Shown: in pieces, positions 15,502 to 25,412 of the stretch
How the letters are laid out: every line of letters starts with the position of its first letter
How positions within the stretch are numbered: the stretch's first letter is position 1
Source: Henriciella sp.
GTDB taxonomy: Bacteria > Pseudomonadota > Alphaproteobacteria > Caulobacterales > Hyphomonadaceae
Length of the DNA stretch: 64,000 nt
Reading direction: 5' to 3'
NCBI GenBank assembly: GCA_030066975.1
Contig: JASJAO010000002.1
Span: forward strand, 248,001-312,000
Made by a program: the position numbers and the translations under genes
The notes under the pieces: generated by a model
What the model saw: only the letters and a program-made list of their open reading frames with translations
What the model was told of the DNA's origin: nothing
The model's database searches: none

Positions 15502-15690
15502 TTAGAACAGGTCCGGGTTTTCGGAGATCAGGTCTTCAACATCCTGATCGAGCCGGACCCGAACTTCCTGGGTAATGGTGACGTTCAAATTGATCTCGAT
15601 TGGCTTGTCCGGTGCCTCAATCTTCACCGTGGGGGTACAGGCGGCTGCTATGACCGCTGTGCCAATTGCGAGCGTAAGGGCGCGAGACAT
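15502..15690 (-). CDS. ynbE: YnbE-family outer-membrane lipoprotein
   Basis: 62 residues from the ATG at 15690. A lipoprotein signal ends at C18 (VIAAACTPT). The short mature part alternates hydrophobic and polar residues (EINLNVTITQEVRVRLDQDV), consistent with the beta strand that extends the YdbH groove at the outer membrane in E. coli. A longer frame from 15756 would overlap nothing useful and lacks the lipoprotein N-terminus. It lies between ydbH and ydbL. Confidence 0.88.
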   Translation of the reverse strand: MSRALTLAIGTAVIAAACTPTVKIEAPDKPIEINLNVTITQEVRVRLDQDVEDLISENPDLF

Positions 15691-15758
15691 GCGCAGACTC
15701 CTTTTATTCCGAGACCAATGTGGGGATAGCCAGCTGAATATCAATTGAACAGGCATGT

Positions 15759-18700
15759 CTACTCTGTTTCATCGTCGGATTCATTGGCAAGGACGGCTTC
15801 GGTGATCCAGTTCGATGTGGCCGCCCGCTGCCCCGACTTAATCAGTTGCGCCAGCTCAGAGTCGACATCGATCCTGAACCGAAACTCGGAGCCACCGAGC
15901 ACGTCCGGATTGAACCCAAGCAAATCAATCGAGACCACGAGTTTGCCAATCAGATTGCCATTGGCGCCAAGCTCCAGAACTGAAAACCGAAAGTCGCGCA
16001 AGGCCGAGACAGCGGCCCCCACCGTCTCATTGCTCTGTCCAGCGGCATTCAATCCCTCGCCCGTATAGCTAACCCGCCCACCTTTCTCATCGGCGATCAA
16101 ACGGGCATTCCGGACAAAGGCATTGCCCTCGACCAGTTCGATCGGGAAGGTACCGGACACCGTGCCCTCGGCCTGCAAATCCGGAAGCGTGAGCGCCTCC
16201 ACCAAGCTGGCCAGCTCAATCTGGTCAGCAGTGACGTTGATGAGATCGCTTTCCCCGGCAATCGTCCAGCGTGTCGGCTCGATCTCCAGTCGCCCGCCAG
16301 CGAATGGCCAGGATGCCCGTTCAATCAAAGCCTCGCGGCCGCCAACCAACTGGAACGAAACTGTCCCGTCCGACAAGGGCAGACCAGGACTGATCGAGCC
16401 GACAGTGAAGACTTGTCCAGGCGGCGTATCGAGCGCCATCAGGTCGTCAAAGAAGAGCTGACCGGTCACGCCATCAATCGCGCCAATGCGAAACGTATCG
16501 AACCCGAACTCGCGCGCCTCAAACCTCCCGGTTCCAGACAGTTGGCCCCCCGTGATCGTGATGTTCGCGTTTCCGGTCACGTCCCCGCGGCCATTGGAGA
16601 GAACCCCGCGCAGCCGATCTGTAATATGGTTCGGTTGCAGTCCCCGCCGCTCGAAACTGAGCAAGCGTGATTGCAGGACCGCCTCGCCGTTCAGGCTCAA
16701 AAGATCAATATCGAGCGTGACATCGCCGAGCGTTGTGCCGCGATCGGCCAGGCGAACCGGCCCGGTCATGCGCATCTGGCGCCCCGTAAACTGCGCCTCC
16801 AGATCCGCCAGAAGTGGCTGATAGAACGGGTCTTCGCGCCGGTCTGTGATGCGGACATTGGAACTGGTGGCCAACCCGGTCAGACCAGCGCTGCCCAAGA
16901 CGCCGTTGAGCGAGAATTGCGGCAGCGTGACATTGGCGGGCACCAATTCGCCGGACAAGACGGTCGTTCCGGATGTGGCGCGCAGGCGGGTCTGTTCATC
17001 GAAGTTGAAACCGAGCCGAGGGGCGGCGGCATCGAGGTTCAGCGACCGGGTCCCGATGCGCATGGGAAGCGACAGAGCCTCAGCTTGCAGGTCGAGATCG
17101 AGTCTGTCGCCCGCTTGCCAGTTCAATAGGGCTTGGGTCAGCTCAGCCCGCCCGGAAAAGCTGTTGCCGGTGAACGGTATCGCGACATTGCCGAGGCGGA
17201 TCTGTCCGGTTGGGCGGCCATCCTGTTGGCGAATAAAACGTCCATCCTCGGGACAGATGGCAAGACGAATATCCTTCAGGACCAGGTCTCCCGCCGTGCG
17301 CGTGCGCGCGATATCGAGCCCGAGACAGTCCCGGCCCTGGGTTTCTACCCGCCAGCCTTCGGCGCCGCGAACAGCGTTGACGCCGCCAAACAGCCGGCTT
17401 TGATCCACATCGATGCCAAAAGCGGTCCCGTCTATGCGTAGCTCGCCCAAAGTCTGCAAACGCAGACCTTCACCTGCGTAAGACAGGTTCAATTGATTGA
17501 GGCGTGTCGCGACCGTGTTGCCGTCAACCCGCCACGGCTGCAGCGTCACGCCGCCGGAGGTCAGCTCTACCGTCCCGCGGTCATAGTGCAGGTCGGTCAG
17601 ATCGATATCGAGGCTGGGGCCGCCCCCATCGGACAGGGAAAATACGCCCGCCAGTTTCACCTGTTCGGGTTTCAGCGTGACGGAGGGCGAGATCCCGTTC
17701 GGGGTCATGATGGCGGACAAGCCCGACAGGCTGGTCAACGCGATGGCGTCCGGGAAAGTCAGGGTCCAATCAGTCGCGGTGCGAGCGCTGAGATTGTAAT
17801 CGCCGCCCAGGGTAAAATTCAACAGGGCCCGACGGGTGGCCGACTGAAAGGCCGTGATATGACCGTTCCACGGCGCATCCCCGCGCGGCGGGGTGAATAG
17901 GGCGTCGATCAGCGGGTCCTCGACCTGCGCCCCTGACAGGAGCAGATTTCCGGTGCCATAGAGCCGGTCGAGCGCGGTGGTGAGTTCACCATCGAAACTG
18001 AGCTGGAGGGCCTCGAGGCGAGCGTCGCGTGCGGTCACCTGATCGAGCCGCGTTTCCAGAGAGAGCTGCATATCCTCGCCGGGTTCAGCCCGCACGGCCG
18101 CGAGTTCCAGCGCCGTGCCTTGCACCGAATAGCCCTGCCCCTCAGCCGCGGCGGTGTTCAGATCTGCGGTGAGATGGGTGATCAAATCGAGCGGGGACCC
18201 GGCAAGCGATGGGACGGGTTCGGCAAAGCGCAGGGTCGCCGTCGACTGCACGTGTTCAACCTCGCCCAGATCGGTGACTGCCAACTGATCGGCCAAGAGA
18301 GAGACCCCCATGTCGCGCGTCTCGCTGTCGATAATCTCGGCTGAAAGGGCGAGCTCTTGGGCGCGCACACCGCTGACCTGAGCGCGTGGCACGTTCAGAT
18401 CCGCCCCGCCAGTAACCAGGCCATCATTCAGGGTGAGGTTTAACCCGCCGCGGTTCAGGACGATGAAGTCTGTGCCAGATTGAAGCTCGGCCGGATCGAA
18501 TTCGAGCTGGATCGAGCCGCTCTCCGGCCAGGACGCGATGACGTCAAACCGGGCGGCGATCGTCCCTGCTGTGGTGGTCAGGTCGAGTTGTCCTTCGCGG
18601 GCGTCAATCTGCGGGGCCGTGCCGGTGCCATCGCCGGACAGGAGCGTCTCCAGCCCGCCTACACTGAACCCTTCGTCGGAATAGAAAGCCTCGACACGCG

Positions 18701-19091
18701 GCTTTTCGACCTTGATCGCGTTGACATTCGGCAAGCTGAGGCCGGGCCAGGTGAGCGCAAGATCAATCGATTGCAGCGACACCCCGCCGGGCTTGTCGGC
18801 ATGTGTCATGGACAGGTCGGTGAGTTGAATGGCGTTGAGGCCGATCTCTGTCACGGTGAACTGGCAGGCAAGTTGCTTGTCTGCACACCAACGCTTGGCA
18901 AATGTTTCCGCCAGCGTCGCCCGAAACAGAAACAGCAGGCAGAGCACGGCAAGGATGACGAGTATCAGTCCAACACCCCAGTATGCGCTTTGGCGCCAGA
19001 TTGGTGCGGGCTTGCTCAGGGCTGGGGTCTCCGTGACTGAGATTTCACCAAGTTTAAGTCGCCCAAAGCCAAAAAGGGACGCTAGGGTCAC
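15759..19091 (-). CDS. ydbH: YdbH-like AsmA-clan inter-membrane lipid transport protein
   Basis: 1110 residues, larger than E. coli YdbH (about 880). A single N-terminal membrane helix (about residues 38-56) anchors it in the inner membrane; nearly all the rest is a continuous series of beta-strand repeats expected to form a long periplasmic groove, with the YdbH C-terminal domain (the TVSGTFPIELVEGNAFVRNA region and after) that contacts YnbE. In E. coli YdbH is redundant with TamB and YhdP in moving phospholipids to the outer membrane. The gene order ydbH-ynbE-ydbL is as in E. coli. Many antisense frames across it are shadows of its codon bias. Confidence 0.88.
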   Translation of the reverse strand: MTLASLFGFGRLKLGEISVTETPALSKPAPIWRQSAYWGVGLILVILAVLCLLFLFRATLAETFAKRWCADKQLACQFTVTEIGLNAIQLTDLSMTHADKPGGVSLQSIDLALTWPGLSLPNVNAIKVEKPRVEAFYSDEGFSVGGLETLLSGDGTGTAPQIDAREGQLDLTTTAGTIAARFDVIASWPESGSIQLEFDPAELQSGTDFIVLNRGGLNLTLNDGLVTGGADLNVPRAQVSGVRAQELALSAEIIDSETRDMGVSLLADQLAVTDLGEVEHVQSTATLRFAEPVPSLAGSPLDLITHLTADLNTAAAEGQGYSVQGTALELAAVRAEPGEDMQLSLETRLDQVTARDARLEALQLSFDGELTTALDRLYGTGNLLLSGAQVEDPLIDALFTPPRGDAPWNGHITAFQSATRRALLNFTLGGDYNLSARTATDWTLTFPDAIALTSLSGLSAIMTPNGISPSVTLKPEQVKLAGVFSLSDGGGPSLDIDLTDLHYDRGTVELTSGGVTLQPWRVDGNTVATRLNQLNLSYAGEGLRLQTLGELRIDGTAFGIDVDQSRLFGGVNAVRGAEGWRVETQGRDCLGLDIARTRTAGDLVLKDIRLAICPEDGRFIRQQDGRPTGQIRLGNVAIPFTGNSFSGRAELTQALLNWQAGDRLDLDLQAEALSLPMRIGTRSLNLDAAAPRLGFNFDEQTRLRATSGTTVLSGELVPANVTLPQFSLNGVLGSAGLTGLATSSNVRITDRREDPFYQPLLADLEAQFTGRQMRMTGPVRLADRGTTLGDVTLDIDLLSLNGEAVLQSRLLSFERRGLQPNHITDRLRGVLSNGRGDVTGNANITITGGQLSGTGRFEAREFGFDTFRIGAIDGVTGQLFFDDLMALDTPPGQVFTVGSISPGLPLSDGTVSFQLVGGREALIERASWPFAGGRLEIEPTRWTIAGESDLINVTADQIELASLVEALTLPDLQAEGTVSGTFPIELVEGNAFVRNARLIADEKGGRVSYTGEGLNAAGQSNETVGAAVSALRDFRFSVLELGANGNLIGKLVVSIDLLGFNPDVLGGSEFRFRIDVDSELAQLIKSGQRAATSNWITEAVLANESDDETE

Positions 19092-19135
19092 TCAACGTTT
19101 CGGTAAGTGTTATGGAATTGTGAATGAATACAGGC

Positions 19136-19160
19136 TTGATAGAGTGGTCAACACTCTCAA
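19136..19160. promoter_or_regulatory. Inverted repeat in the ydbH / M23 peptidase divergent region
   Basis: AGAGTG-GTCAA-CACTCT (6-bp perfect arms) lies within TTGAT...TCAA, 45 bases from the ydbH start and 32 bases before the peptidase start. Its position between two divergent envelope genes suits a shared regulator site; it could also fold as RNA in the peptidase leader. Confidence 0.4.
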
Positions 19161-19191
19161 TCATCGGGCCTGCAATCGAGTGGAGTAAACT

Positions 19192-20517
19192 ATGGCGGCT
19201 CAACCTGTCTCCAAAGGGGGAAGACGCGGCGCGATCCTGGGGGTTGTAGCGGCGATGGGGCTCGGCGCAGTCCTCGTGCTGCCGCAGAGCGAGCCTGCCC
19301 CGGTTGCCGACACGGTCGCCACGCCGGTGGTTGCAGCGGAAGTGGCGCCGGAGGTGGATCTGTTCGAGATGGCCGCGCCGCTTGAGCGGGTTGAGACCAA
19401 ATTGCGCAACCGTGAAACCCTGTCGGGCCTGATTGATCGTCTGGACATACCGGCGCGCGATGGTGCGCTGGCGCTCGCCAGTCTGACCGACGCCGAGCTG
19501 CTGGATGCGCGGCGGGTGCGGCCCGGACTGGAAGTGGCTGCCCATTTTGAAGGCGAGACGCTGAAAGCCCTGTCGATTGAGCCGGAACCGGGCCGCAAGC
19601 TGCTGACCAAGCTGGGGCCGGATGGGGCGTTCTTTCCGGTCGAGATGACCCCGCGCCTGACCGAGGCGCCTCTGGTGGTGAAGGGCAATATTCGCACCAG
19701 CCTCTACAATGATGCGCGTCAGTTGGGCGCGAGCGATCAGCAGATCGTCGATTTCGCGCAGATCTTCAGCTATGACGTTGATTTTCAGCGCGAAATTCAC
19801 CCGGGCGATACGTTTGAAATCGTCTTTGACACCAAACAGGATGAACGCGGCACGGTGATTGATCGCGGCGCCGTGCTGTATGCAGCACTCAACGGGAAAG
19901 CGGTGGACAAACAGTATTATCGCTTCACCACGCCGGACGAGAAGGTCACCGATTATTTCCAGACCAATGGCGAAAGTGCGACCAAGTTCCTGATGAAGAC
20001 GCCGATCAATGGCGCGCGGCTATCCTCGCACTTCGGCAAGCGGCGTCACCCGATCAGCGGCTATACGCGCCTACACAAGGGGACAGATTTCGCCGCCCCG
20101 ACCGGGACGCCGATCTATGCGGCCGGGCATGGCACCGTCGAGCGCGCCAGCCGCTATGGCGGCTATGGCCATTATGTTCGCATCCGTCACGCCAATGGCT
20201 ACAAAACCGCGTACGCGCATATGTCCCGCTATGGCCGGGGCATCAAAGCCGGACGCAAGGTGCGTCAGGGCCAGGTGATTGGCTATGTCGGATCGACCGG
20301 CGCCTCGACCGGGCCGCATCTGCACTATGAGGTCTATATCAACGGCAAGCCAGTGAATGCGATGCGCCTGAAACTGCCGACGGGACGCAAGCTGGCTGAG
20401 ACGCCAGAGATCATGGATGCGTTTGAGCAGCGCCGAGACCAGATCGATGCGGTTCGCGGGCTGTCGCAGCCTCCAGAGTTCGCCATTCTGGCCGCGGGTA
20501 CAGCGGCAACCCAGTAA
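19192..20517 (+). CDS. M23-family (LytM) peptidoglycan endopeptidase
   Basis: 441 residues. One N-terminal membrane helix (about 13-31) anchors it in the inner membrane. The middle (about 60-260) resembles the LysM-like and helical region of MepM/DipM-type proteins. The catalytic M23 domain is C-terminal: H295 and D299 (HKGTDF) bind zinc, HMSRYG follows, and H376-L-H378 (GPHLHYEV) completes the site, so all zinc and catalytic residues are present and the enzyme should be active. Such enzymes cut peptide crosslinks during wall growth or division. It ends with a good terminator. Confidence 0.92.
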   Translation: MAAQPVSKGGRRGAILGVVAAMGLGAVLVLPQSEPAPVADTVATPVVAAEVAPEVDLFEMAAPLERVETKLRNRETLSGLIDRLDIPARDGALALASLTDAELLDARRVRPGLEVAAHFEGETLKALSIEPEPGRKLLTKLGPDGAFFPVEMTPRLTEAPLVVKGNIRTSLYNDARQLGASDQQIVDFAQIFSYDVDFQREIHPGDTFEIVFDTKQDERGTVIDRGAVLYAALNGKAVDKQYYRFTTPDEKVTDYFQTNGESATKFLMKTPINGARLSSHFGKRRHPISGYTRLHKGTDFAAPTGTPIYAAGHGTVERASRYGGYGHYVRIRHANGYKTAYAHMSRYGRGIKAGRKVRQGQVIGYVGSTGASTGPHLHYEVYINGKPVNAMRLKLPTGRKLAETPEIMDAFEQRRDQIDAVRGLSQPPEFAILAAGTAATQ

Positions 20518-20551
20518 GGCATCGGCCCAAACCCAACCGGCTCCAAGAAAA

Positions 20552-20590
20552 ACGCCCCCTGGCGCGATGCCAGAGGGCGGTTTCTTACTT
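20552..20590 (+). terminator. Rho-independent terminator after the M23 gene
   Basis: Stem CGCCCCCTGGC / GCCAGAGGGCG with one mismatch and loop GCGAT, followed by GTTTCTTACTTT. It lies between the peptidase and the convergent urcA gene. Confidence 0.75.
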
Positions 20591-20667
20591 TGGCGTGATC
20601 TTCAGGACCTGAGCGTCTGTGCGGTTTGGGAGGAAACGCCGCTCGATTCCGAGAACACGTGATGTTT

Positions 20668-20991
20668 TTAGTTCGATGCCAGGGTGATTGGCAGTTTCGA
20701 ACCTTCGTAAACAGCTGTCAGCATTGGCGCGTTGATTTTCTCTACCGCGTTAGCAGCCATGGTCGCCACACATCGGCGATCATAGTGGTTGAACCCGTAA
20801 AGATCGACACGGCAAACTTCTTTGGCCTGTTTGACAAGGCTCGCATACGTAGCTGTCGCACCTTCAGGCGTGTTGAGAACAGTGTGATCATAGTAGAGTT
20901 CTGCCGTCACTGTTTCGACATTTGATGTCTCAGCAAAAGCGGGCGCCGCCAGAAACATACTCGCACAGAGCAATGCAATTGAGGATTTCAT
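20668..20991 (-). CDS. UrcA-family secreted protein
   Basis: 107 residues with a signal peptide (MKSSIALLCASMFLAAPAFA, cleaved near residue 20). The mature part has the short UrcA pattern with two cysteines likely paired (EVCRVDLYGF and RRCVATM) and the terminal Ala-rich helix. The family is abundant in Sphingomonadales, Caulobacterales and Hyphomonadales and has no known function. A longer frame to 21165 is rejected because it adds residues before a clear signal peptide. Confidence 0.85.
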   Translation of the reverse strand: MKSSIALLCASMFLAAPAFAETSNVETVTAELYYDHTVLNTPEGATATYASLVKQAKEVCRVDLYGFNHYDRRCVATMAANAVEKINAPMLTAVYEGSKLPITLASN

Positions 20992-21233
20992 GGTTTTATC
21001 CTTGTGTGAGTCGGGATTTGACCCCGACGTCAAAAATGTACCATGAAGAAATGATGCATCGCAACATAAACTTCGCGGCGCTGCAGCAAAGCGGGTATGT
21101 CGATGCGCATGGAAAATCGGTGATCCAGTCGCAAAAGCGTAACGTAAGGGATGATTCGCACGCAATTTTGGCTGCGACTATACTGTAATGCATACCTTTG
21201 CTGCGCCGCGACAAGGCAGAGGGTGCCCGGAAC

Positions 21234-21254
21234 CGCCAGACGGTGTCCCGGGCA
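21234..21254 (-). terminator. GC-rich hairpin just after clpB
   Basis: TGCCCGG ... CCGGGCA with an inner CCG-CCAGA-CGG stem, 10 bases beyond the clpB stop. There is no T run after it on the clpB strand, so it is a possible but weak terminator. Confidence 0.4.
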
Positions 21255-21263
21255 ATCGCGGCA

Positions 21264-23879
21264 CTAGTTCAACGCCGCCGCCCCTTTGGCAAACGTGGTT
21301 GGGATGCCGTTGATCGAGAGATCGTCATTTTCGACGTCAATCTTGATCGCATCGCCATCATGTAACCGACCTTCAAGGATCAGCCGCGCGAGCGGGTCCT
21401 GAAGCTCTTTCTGAATGACACGTTTCAGGGGTCGCGCGCCGTAGACCGGATCATAGCCACGATCGGCCAGCCAGTTGCGGGCCGCCTCGCTGAGCGTGAT
21501 CTCCATCTTGCGATCGGTCAGAAGGTCGCCAAGGCGACGCATCTGAATGTCGACAATATGGTCAATCTCGCTGCGACCAAGGCGGGTGAAGACCACCGTC
21601 TCGTCGATTCGGTTGATGAATTCCGGCCGGAAATGACCGCGAATGGCATTCATCACATGCTCGGTCTGTGCGGCAGTGAGATCACCCTCATCGCCGCTCG
21701 CCAAGACTTCAGAGCCGAGGTTCGACGTCATGATGATGATCGTGTTCTTGAAGTCGACCGTGCGGCCCTGTCCATCTGTCAAGCGACCGTCATCCAGCAC
21801 TTGCAACAGTGTGTTGAACAGATCCGGGTGGGCTTTTTCCACCTCATCGAAGAGCACCACCTGATAGGGCCTGCGCCGAACCGACTCGGTGAGCACGCCG
21901 CCCTCATCATAACCGACATAGCCCGGAGGCGCGCCGATCAGGCGGGCGACAGAGTGTTTCTCCTGAAACTCCGACATGTCGAGCCGCAGAACAGCTGTGT
22001 CATCGTCGAACATGAACTCGGCGAGCGCCTTGGTCAGTTCGGTTTTCCCGACGCCGGTCGGACCGACAAACAGGAAGCTGCCAATCGGTCGGTTCGGATC
22101 CTGCAGACCGGCGCGGGCGCGGCGGACCGCGTTGGAGACCGCAATCAGGGCATCATCCTGCCCGACCACACGTTCGCGCAAGGCCTCCTCCATCCGCAGC
22201 AGCTTTTCGCGCTCGCCCTCCAGCATCTTATCGACCGGGATACCGGTCCATTTGCTGACCACGGCAGCGATATGATCGGGGCGCACAACTTCGGAGACTA
22301 GGCCTTCGTCGCCTTCATCGGCAGATTCAGCGTCCGCAATTCTTTTTTCAAGCCCGGGAATGGTGGCGAATTTCAACTCGGACGCTTTCTGCAGGTCGCC
22401 GACGCGCTGGGCTTCGGCCATTTCGGCATAGGCCCGGTCGAGCTCATCCTTGGCGCTGGCGGCGCCTTTGAGTTTGTCTTTCTCAGCGGCCCAGGCGGTG
22501 GTCAGTTCGTCAGACTTGGTCTGTAACTCCCCGATTTCGGCCTCCAGAGTTTTGAGTCGGTCTTTCGAGGCAGAGTCCTTTTCTTTTTTCAGAGCTTCGG
22601 CTTCGATCCGCAGTTGCAGCAAGCGCCGGTCGATCTCGTCGAGCTCTTCGGGCTTGCTGTCGACCTGCATGCGCAGACGCGAGGCGGCCTCATCCATCAG
22701 ATCGATCGCCTTGTCCGGCAGGAACCGGTCAGTGATGTAGCGATTGGAGAGCGTCGAGGCTGACACGATCGCGGCATCCGACACGCGCACACCGTGATGG
22801 GCCTCGTAACGCCCTTTCAGGCCGCGCAGGATCGAGATTGTGTCTTCCAGGGTCGGCTCATCAATATAGACCGCCATGAAACGGCGGGCCAAAGCGGCAT
22901 CGCCTTCAACATATTTGCGGTACTCATCGAGCGTGGTCGCGCCGATACAATGCAGTTCGCCCCGCGCCAGAGCGGGTTTCAGCAGGTTGGAGGCGTCCAT
23001 CGCACCGTCAGTCTTGCCTGCGCCGACGAGGGTGTGCATCTCGTCAATGAACAGCACGACGCCGCCTTCGGATTGTTCGACTTCTTTCAGGACGGCTTTC
23101 AGACGCTCTTCGAACTCGCCGCGGAATTTCGCGCCTGCGATGAGCGCGCCCATATCGAGGGCGAGCAGGCTTTTGCCCTTCAGACTTTCCGGCACGTCGC
23201 CATTGACAATGCGCAGGGCGAGGCCTTCTGCGATCGCGGTCTTACCAACGCCGGGCTCACCGATCAGGACCGGATTGTTCTTGGAGCGGCGCGACAGGAC
23301 CTGGATCGCGCGGCGGATTTCCTCGTCGCGGCCAATCACCGGATCGAGCTTTCCGGACCGCGCATCCTTGGTGAGGTCGCGGGTATACTTTTTCAGCGCC
23401 TCATAGCCTTCTTCGGCATTTGCGCTGTCGGCGGTGCGGCCCTGGCGGAGTTGTTCAACTGCGCCTTCAAGCGCTGAAGCATCAACGCCTGCGCCTTTGA
23501 GGATATCAGCCGGTTTGGAGCCTTTCAGGCCTGCCATCGCGATCAGCAGGCGTTCAACGGTGACGAAACTGTCGCCTGCCTTTTTGGCGGCGGCTTCTGC
23601 GGACTGGAACAGTTTGGCCGAGGCCTGGTCGAGGCGGAGACCGCCGCCGGCGCCGCTGACTTTCGGAATGGCGCGGATGGCTTCCTCAGTGAGTTGGATA
23701 GCGCGTTCCGGCTGGCCGCCCGCCGCGCGGATCAGGTTGAGCGCGAGCTTGTCGCGGTCTTCCAGCATGGCGCTTAAAATATGTTCGGGGAGAAACAGCT
23801 GGTGGCCATTGGCCAAGGCTGAGGTCTGTGCGGCCTGCAATACGCCTTGCGCACGGTCTGTATAGGTGTCGAAATTCAC
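21264..23879 (-). CDS. clpB: ClpB disaggregase
   Basis: 871 residues, the normal length. In order: N-terminal Clp repeat domain (about 1-145), first AAA+ module with Walker A GEPGVGKT, the coiled-coil middle domain (about 410-530, rich in Lys/Glu with [13 protein letters not shown] after it), and the second AAA+ module with Walker [11 protein letters not shown] and the C-terminal D2-small domain. Works with DnaK to dissolve protein aggregates. The start is GTG with AAAGGAGAG upstream. The promoter region on the same strand holds a sigma-32-like motif. Confidence 0.97.
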   Translation of the reverse strand: MNFDTYTDRAQGVLQAAQTSALANGHQLFLPEHILSAMLEDRDKLALNLIRAAGGQPERAIQLTEEAIRAIPKVSGAGGGLRLDQASAKLFQSAEAAAKKAGDSFVTVERLLIAMAGLKGSKPADILKGAGVDASALEGAVEQLRQGRTADSANAEEGYEALKKYTRDLTKDARSGKLDPVIGRDEEIRRAIQVLSRRSKNNPVLIGEPGVGKTAIAEGLALRIVNGDVPESLKGKSLLALDMGALIAGAKFRGEFEERLKAVLKEVEQSEGGVVLFIDEMHTLVGAGKTDGAMDASNLLKPALARGELHCIGATTLDEYRKYVEGDAALARRFMAVYIDEPTLEDTISILRGLKGRYEAHHGVRVSDAAIVSASTLSNRYITDRFLPDKAIDLMDEAASRLRMQVDSKPEELDEIDRRLLQLRIEAEALKKEKDSASKDRLKTLEAEIGELQTKSDELTTAWAAEKDKLKGAASAKDELDRAYAEMAEAQRVGDLQKASELKFATIPGLEKRIADAESADEGDEGLVSEVVRPDHIAAVVSKWTGIPVDKMLEGEREKLLRMEEALRERVVGQDDALIAVSNAVRRARAGLQDPNRPIGSFLFVGPTGVGKTELTKALAEFMFDDDTAVLRLDMSEFQEKHSVARLIGAPPGYVGYDEGGVLTESVRRRPYQVVLFDEVEKAHPDLFNTLLQVLDDGRLTDGQGRTVDFKNTIIIMTSNLGSEVLASGDEGDLTAAQTEHVMNAIRGHFRPEFINRIDETVVFTRLGRSEIDHIVDIQMRRLGDLLTDRKMEITLSEAARNWLADRGYDPVYGARPLKRVIQKELQDPLARLILEGRLHDGDAIKIDVENDDLSINGIPTTFAKGAAALN

Positions 23880-23978
23880 TTCGGCTCTCCTTTCAAAGGC
23901 AGATCTGTTGGCTCCGCCAGCGAAACCGCTGCACGGATTGGAATGCGGCCCCGCTCAGCGGCGACCGGCTATGGATGG

Positions 23979-24008
23979 GATGTGGGAACGACGCTCCGGT
24001 TGCGCAAG
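23979..24008 (-). promoter_or_regulatory. Candidate heat-shock promoter of clpB
   Basis: Read on the minus strand, CTTGCG (24008-24003), a 16-base spacer and CCCACATC (23986-23979) resemble the sigma-32 pattern CTTGAA - CCCCATNT. It lies about 100 bases before the clpB start. Match is partial. Confidence 0.4.
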
Positions 24009-24050
24009 AGCGTGCGACAGGCTCGCCAGACCGGAGGCAGTAGAGCGGTC

Positions 24051-25340
24051 CTAGGCCTGCACCGCCTGGCGCGCGATCAGGGCTTCGACAAAGTTGATGT
24101 GGCTGCGCAAGTGGTAGAGCTCATCATTGTAGGAGACGGGCACATCGACGCCGCCCACTTCCATTTGAAGCTGACGAATTTCATGCAGCACCTGATTGCG
24201 TGTTTCATCTGATTTGGCCTCGATGCCGCGTCGCTCCAGATCGTGCAGATTGTTGTACCAGACATAAATCTTGCGCCGGATGCGCCAGCGATAGACCGGC
24301 GGAGCGACCTGAAACAGCGGGATCATCAAAGTGATCAGCGGGATGAGGAACACCCAGGCGCGCTCCAGGAAGTTCGCCCACTCGAATGAGAAATAGCGCC
24401 GCAGAAAGGTCGGCCCATTGCGGTAGAATCGGCTCGCTTCGGCTGAGAGCGGCAAGTCGACTTTCACCGGATCAGGGTAGGTTGCGGCGGGCGTCAGGAT
24501 CGAGCCGCGTCCATGGATCGGCTCGGCTGCTTCCAAGAGCACGGCCTGAATGGCGGGGTGAAGGTCTTTGCGGACACCGAGCTGGGCAATCGCAGCGATC
24601 AGGCTTTTATCTGTACTCGGCCGGTTCTGATCAAGATCCACCACGCCTTCAAACAGGGTGACTGGCGCCAGCGCCGGATAGCGCATCGACAGGCCCTGGG
24701 CCCGGCGCACCGGCACGAGCCGCACGCGTGGGTCCTGTAACAGAGCCCGGATATAGCCCGCATCGACAGAGGCGGCGAACACTGCCGCATCGACCTCGCC
24801 CGCGAGCAGAGCGCTCACCGCAGCGGTGCCGGATAGGGCGACGGGGTCGCGCCAGGCCCCGCCCCAATCGGCCTGTAGATTGGTGGTGAGGGCCCGGGTG
24901 CCAGATCCGGCCGCTCCAGCAGCGATGCGTGCCTGATCCAGGTCTCCGAAATCCACAACTTCGGAGACGGCCGGGACGAAGATCCAGAACGGTTCGGCCA
25001 AAACGCCGCCGAGCGATAGTGTGGTTTCGCGCTCGGCCTCGCCCGCAAGTCCGCCTTGCAGCAAGGCGACATCCGCCTCTCCGGCGGCAAGCAGACTGTA
25101 ATTCTCAACCGTCCCGGCGGTTTCAAGCACCTCGACGTCTATGCCATGCACGCTGAGCCGGTTCTTATACTCCGTGGCCAAGGCGTAATACTGCCCATCC
25201 GCCCCACCTGCGGCGAAGGTAATGGACTTGGGCGGTGGCGGGGCGACCAGTCGCATAGTGATGAACAAAACGACCAGGGCGAACAGCGCCAGGGGCACAT
25301 AGAGTTTCAACGCCTCTTTCATTCTGGCAAATGACTCCAT
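24051..25340 (-). CDS. TAXI-family TRAP solute-binding-type protein with two membrane anchors
   Basis: 429 residues. One membrane helix near the N-terminus (about 13-30), then a periplasmic TAXI solute-binding domain (about 36-310, beginning ITFAAGGADGQYYALATEYK), a second membrane helix (about 337-357, VFLIPLITLMIPLFQVAP) and a basic cytoplasmic tail of about 70 residues with a helical segment (DELYHLRSHINFVEALIARQA). Typical TAXI receptors are free periplasmic proteins encoded beside a fused membrane permease; neither the usual cleaved signal peptide nor a permease gene is here. It may sense rather than transport, which is inference. It is divergent from ftsH. Confidence 0.8.
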   Translation of the reverse strand: MESFARMKEALKLYVPLALFALVVLFITMRLVAPPPPKSITFAAGGADGQYYALATEYKNRLSVHGIDVEVLETAGTVENYSLLAAGEADVALLQGGLAGEAERETTLSLGGVLAEPFWIFVPAVSEVVDFGDLDQARIAAGAAGSGTRALTTNLQADWGGAWRDPVALSGTAAVSALLAGEVDAAVFAASVDAGYIRALLQDPRVRLVPVRRAQGLSMRYPALAPVTLFEGVVDLDQNRPSTDKSLIAAIAQLGVRKDLHPAIQAVLLEAAEPIHGRGSILTPAATYPDPVKVDLPLSAEASRFYRNGPTFLRRYFSFEWANFLERAWVFLIPLITLMIPLFQVAPPVYRWRIRRKIYVWYNNLHDLERRGIEAKSDETRNQVLHEIRQLQMEVGGVDVPVSYNDELYHLRSHINFVEALIARQAVQA

Positions 25341-25412
25341 TCTGTCTCACGGCCAGCAGACTCGGCCGCAATTCAACTCAATAATTCCTTCTATGGCATA
25401 GATTGACATGTT

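Noticed and set aside
20922-21188. An 88-codon plus-strand frame across the urcA start region
   Set aside because: It overlaps the signal peptide of urcA on the other strand, has no ribosome-binding site and no recognisable features.
25390-25408. TCTATGGCATAGA palindrome followed by TTGACA before ftsH as a sigma-70 promoter
   Set aside because: The palindrome is short and no acceptable -10 lies 16-18 bases after the TTGACA, so I did not annotate it as a promoter.
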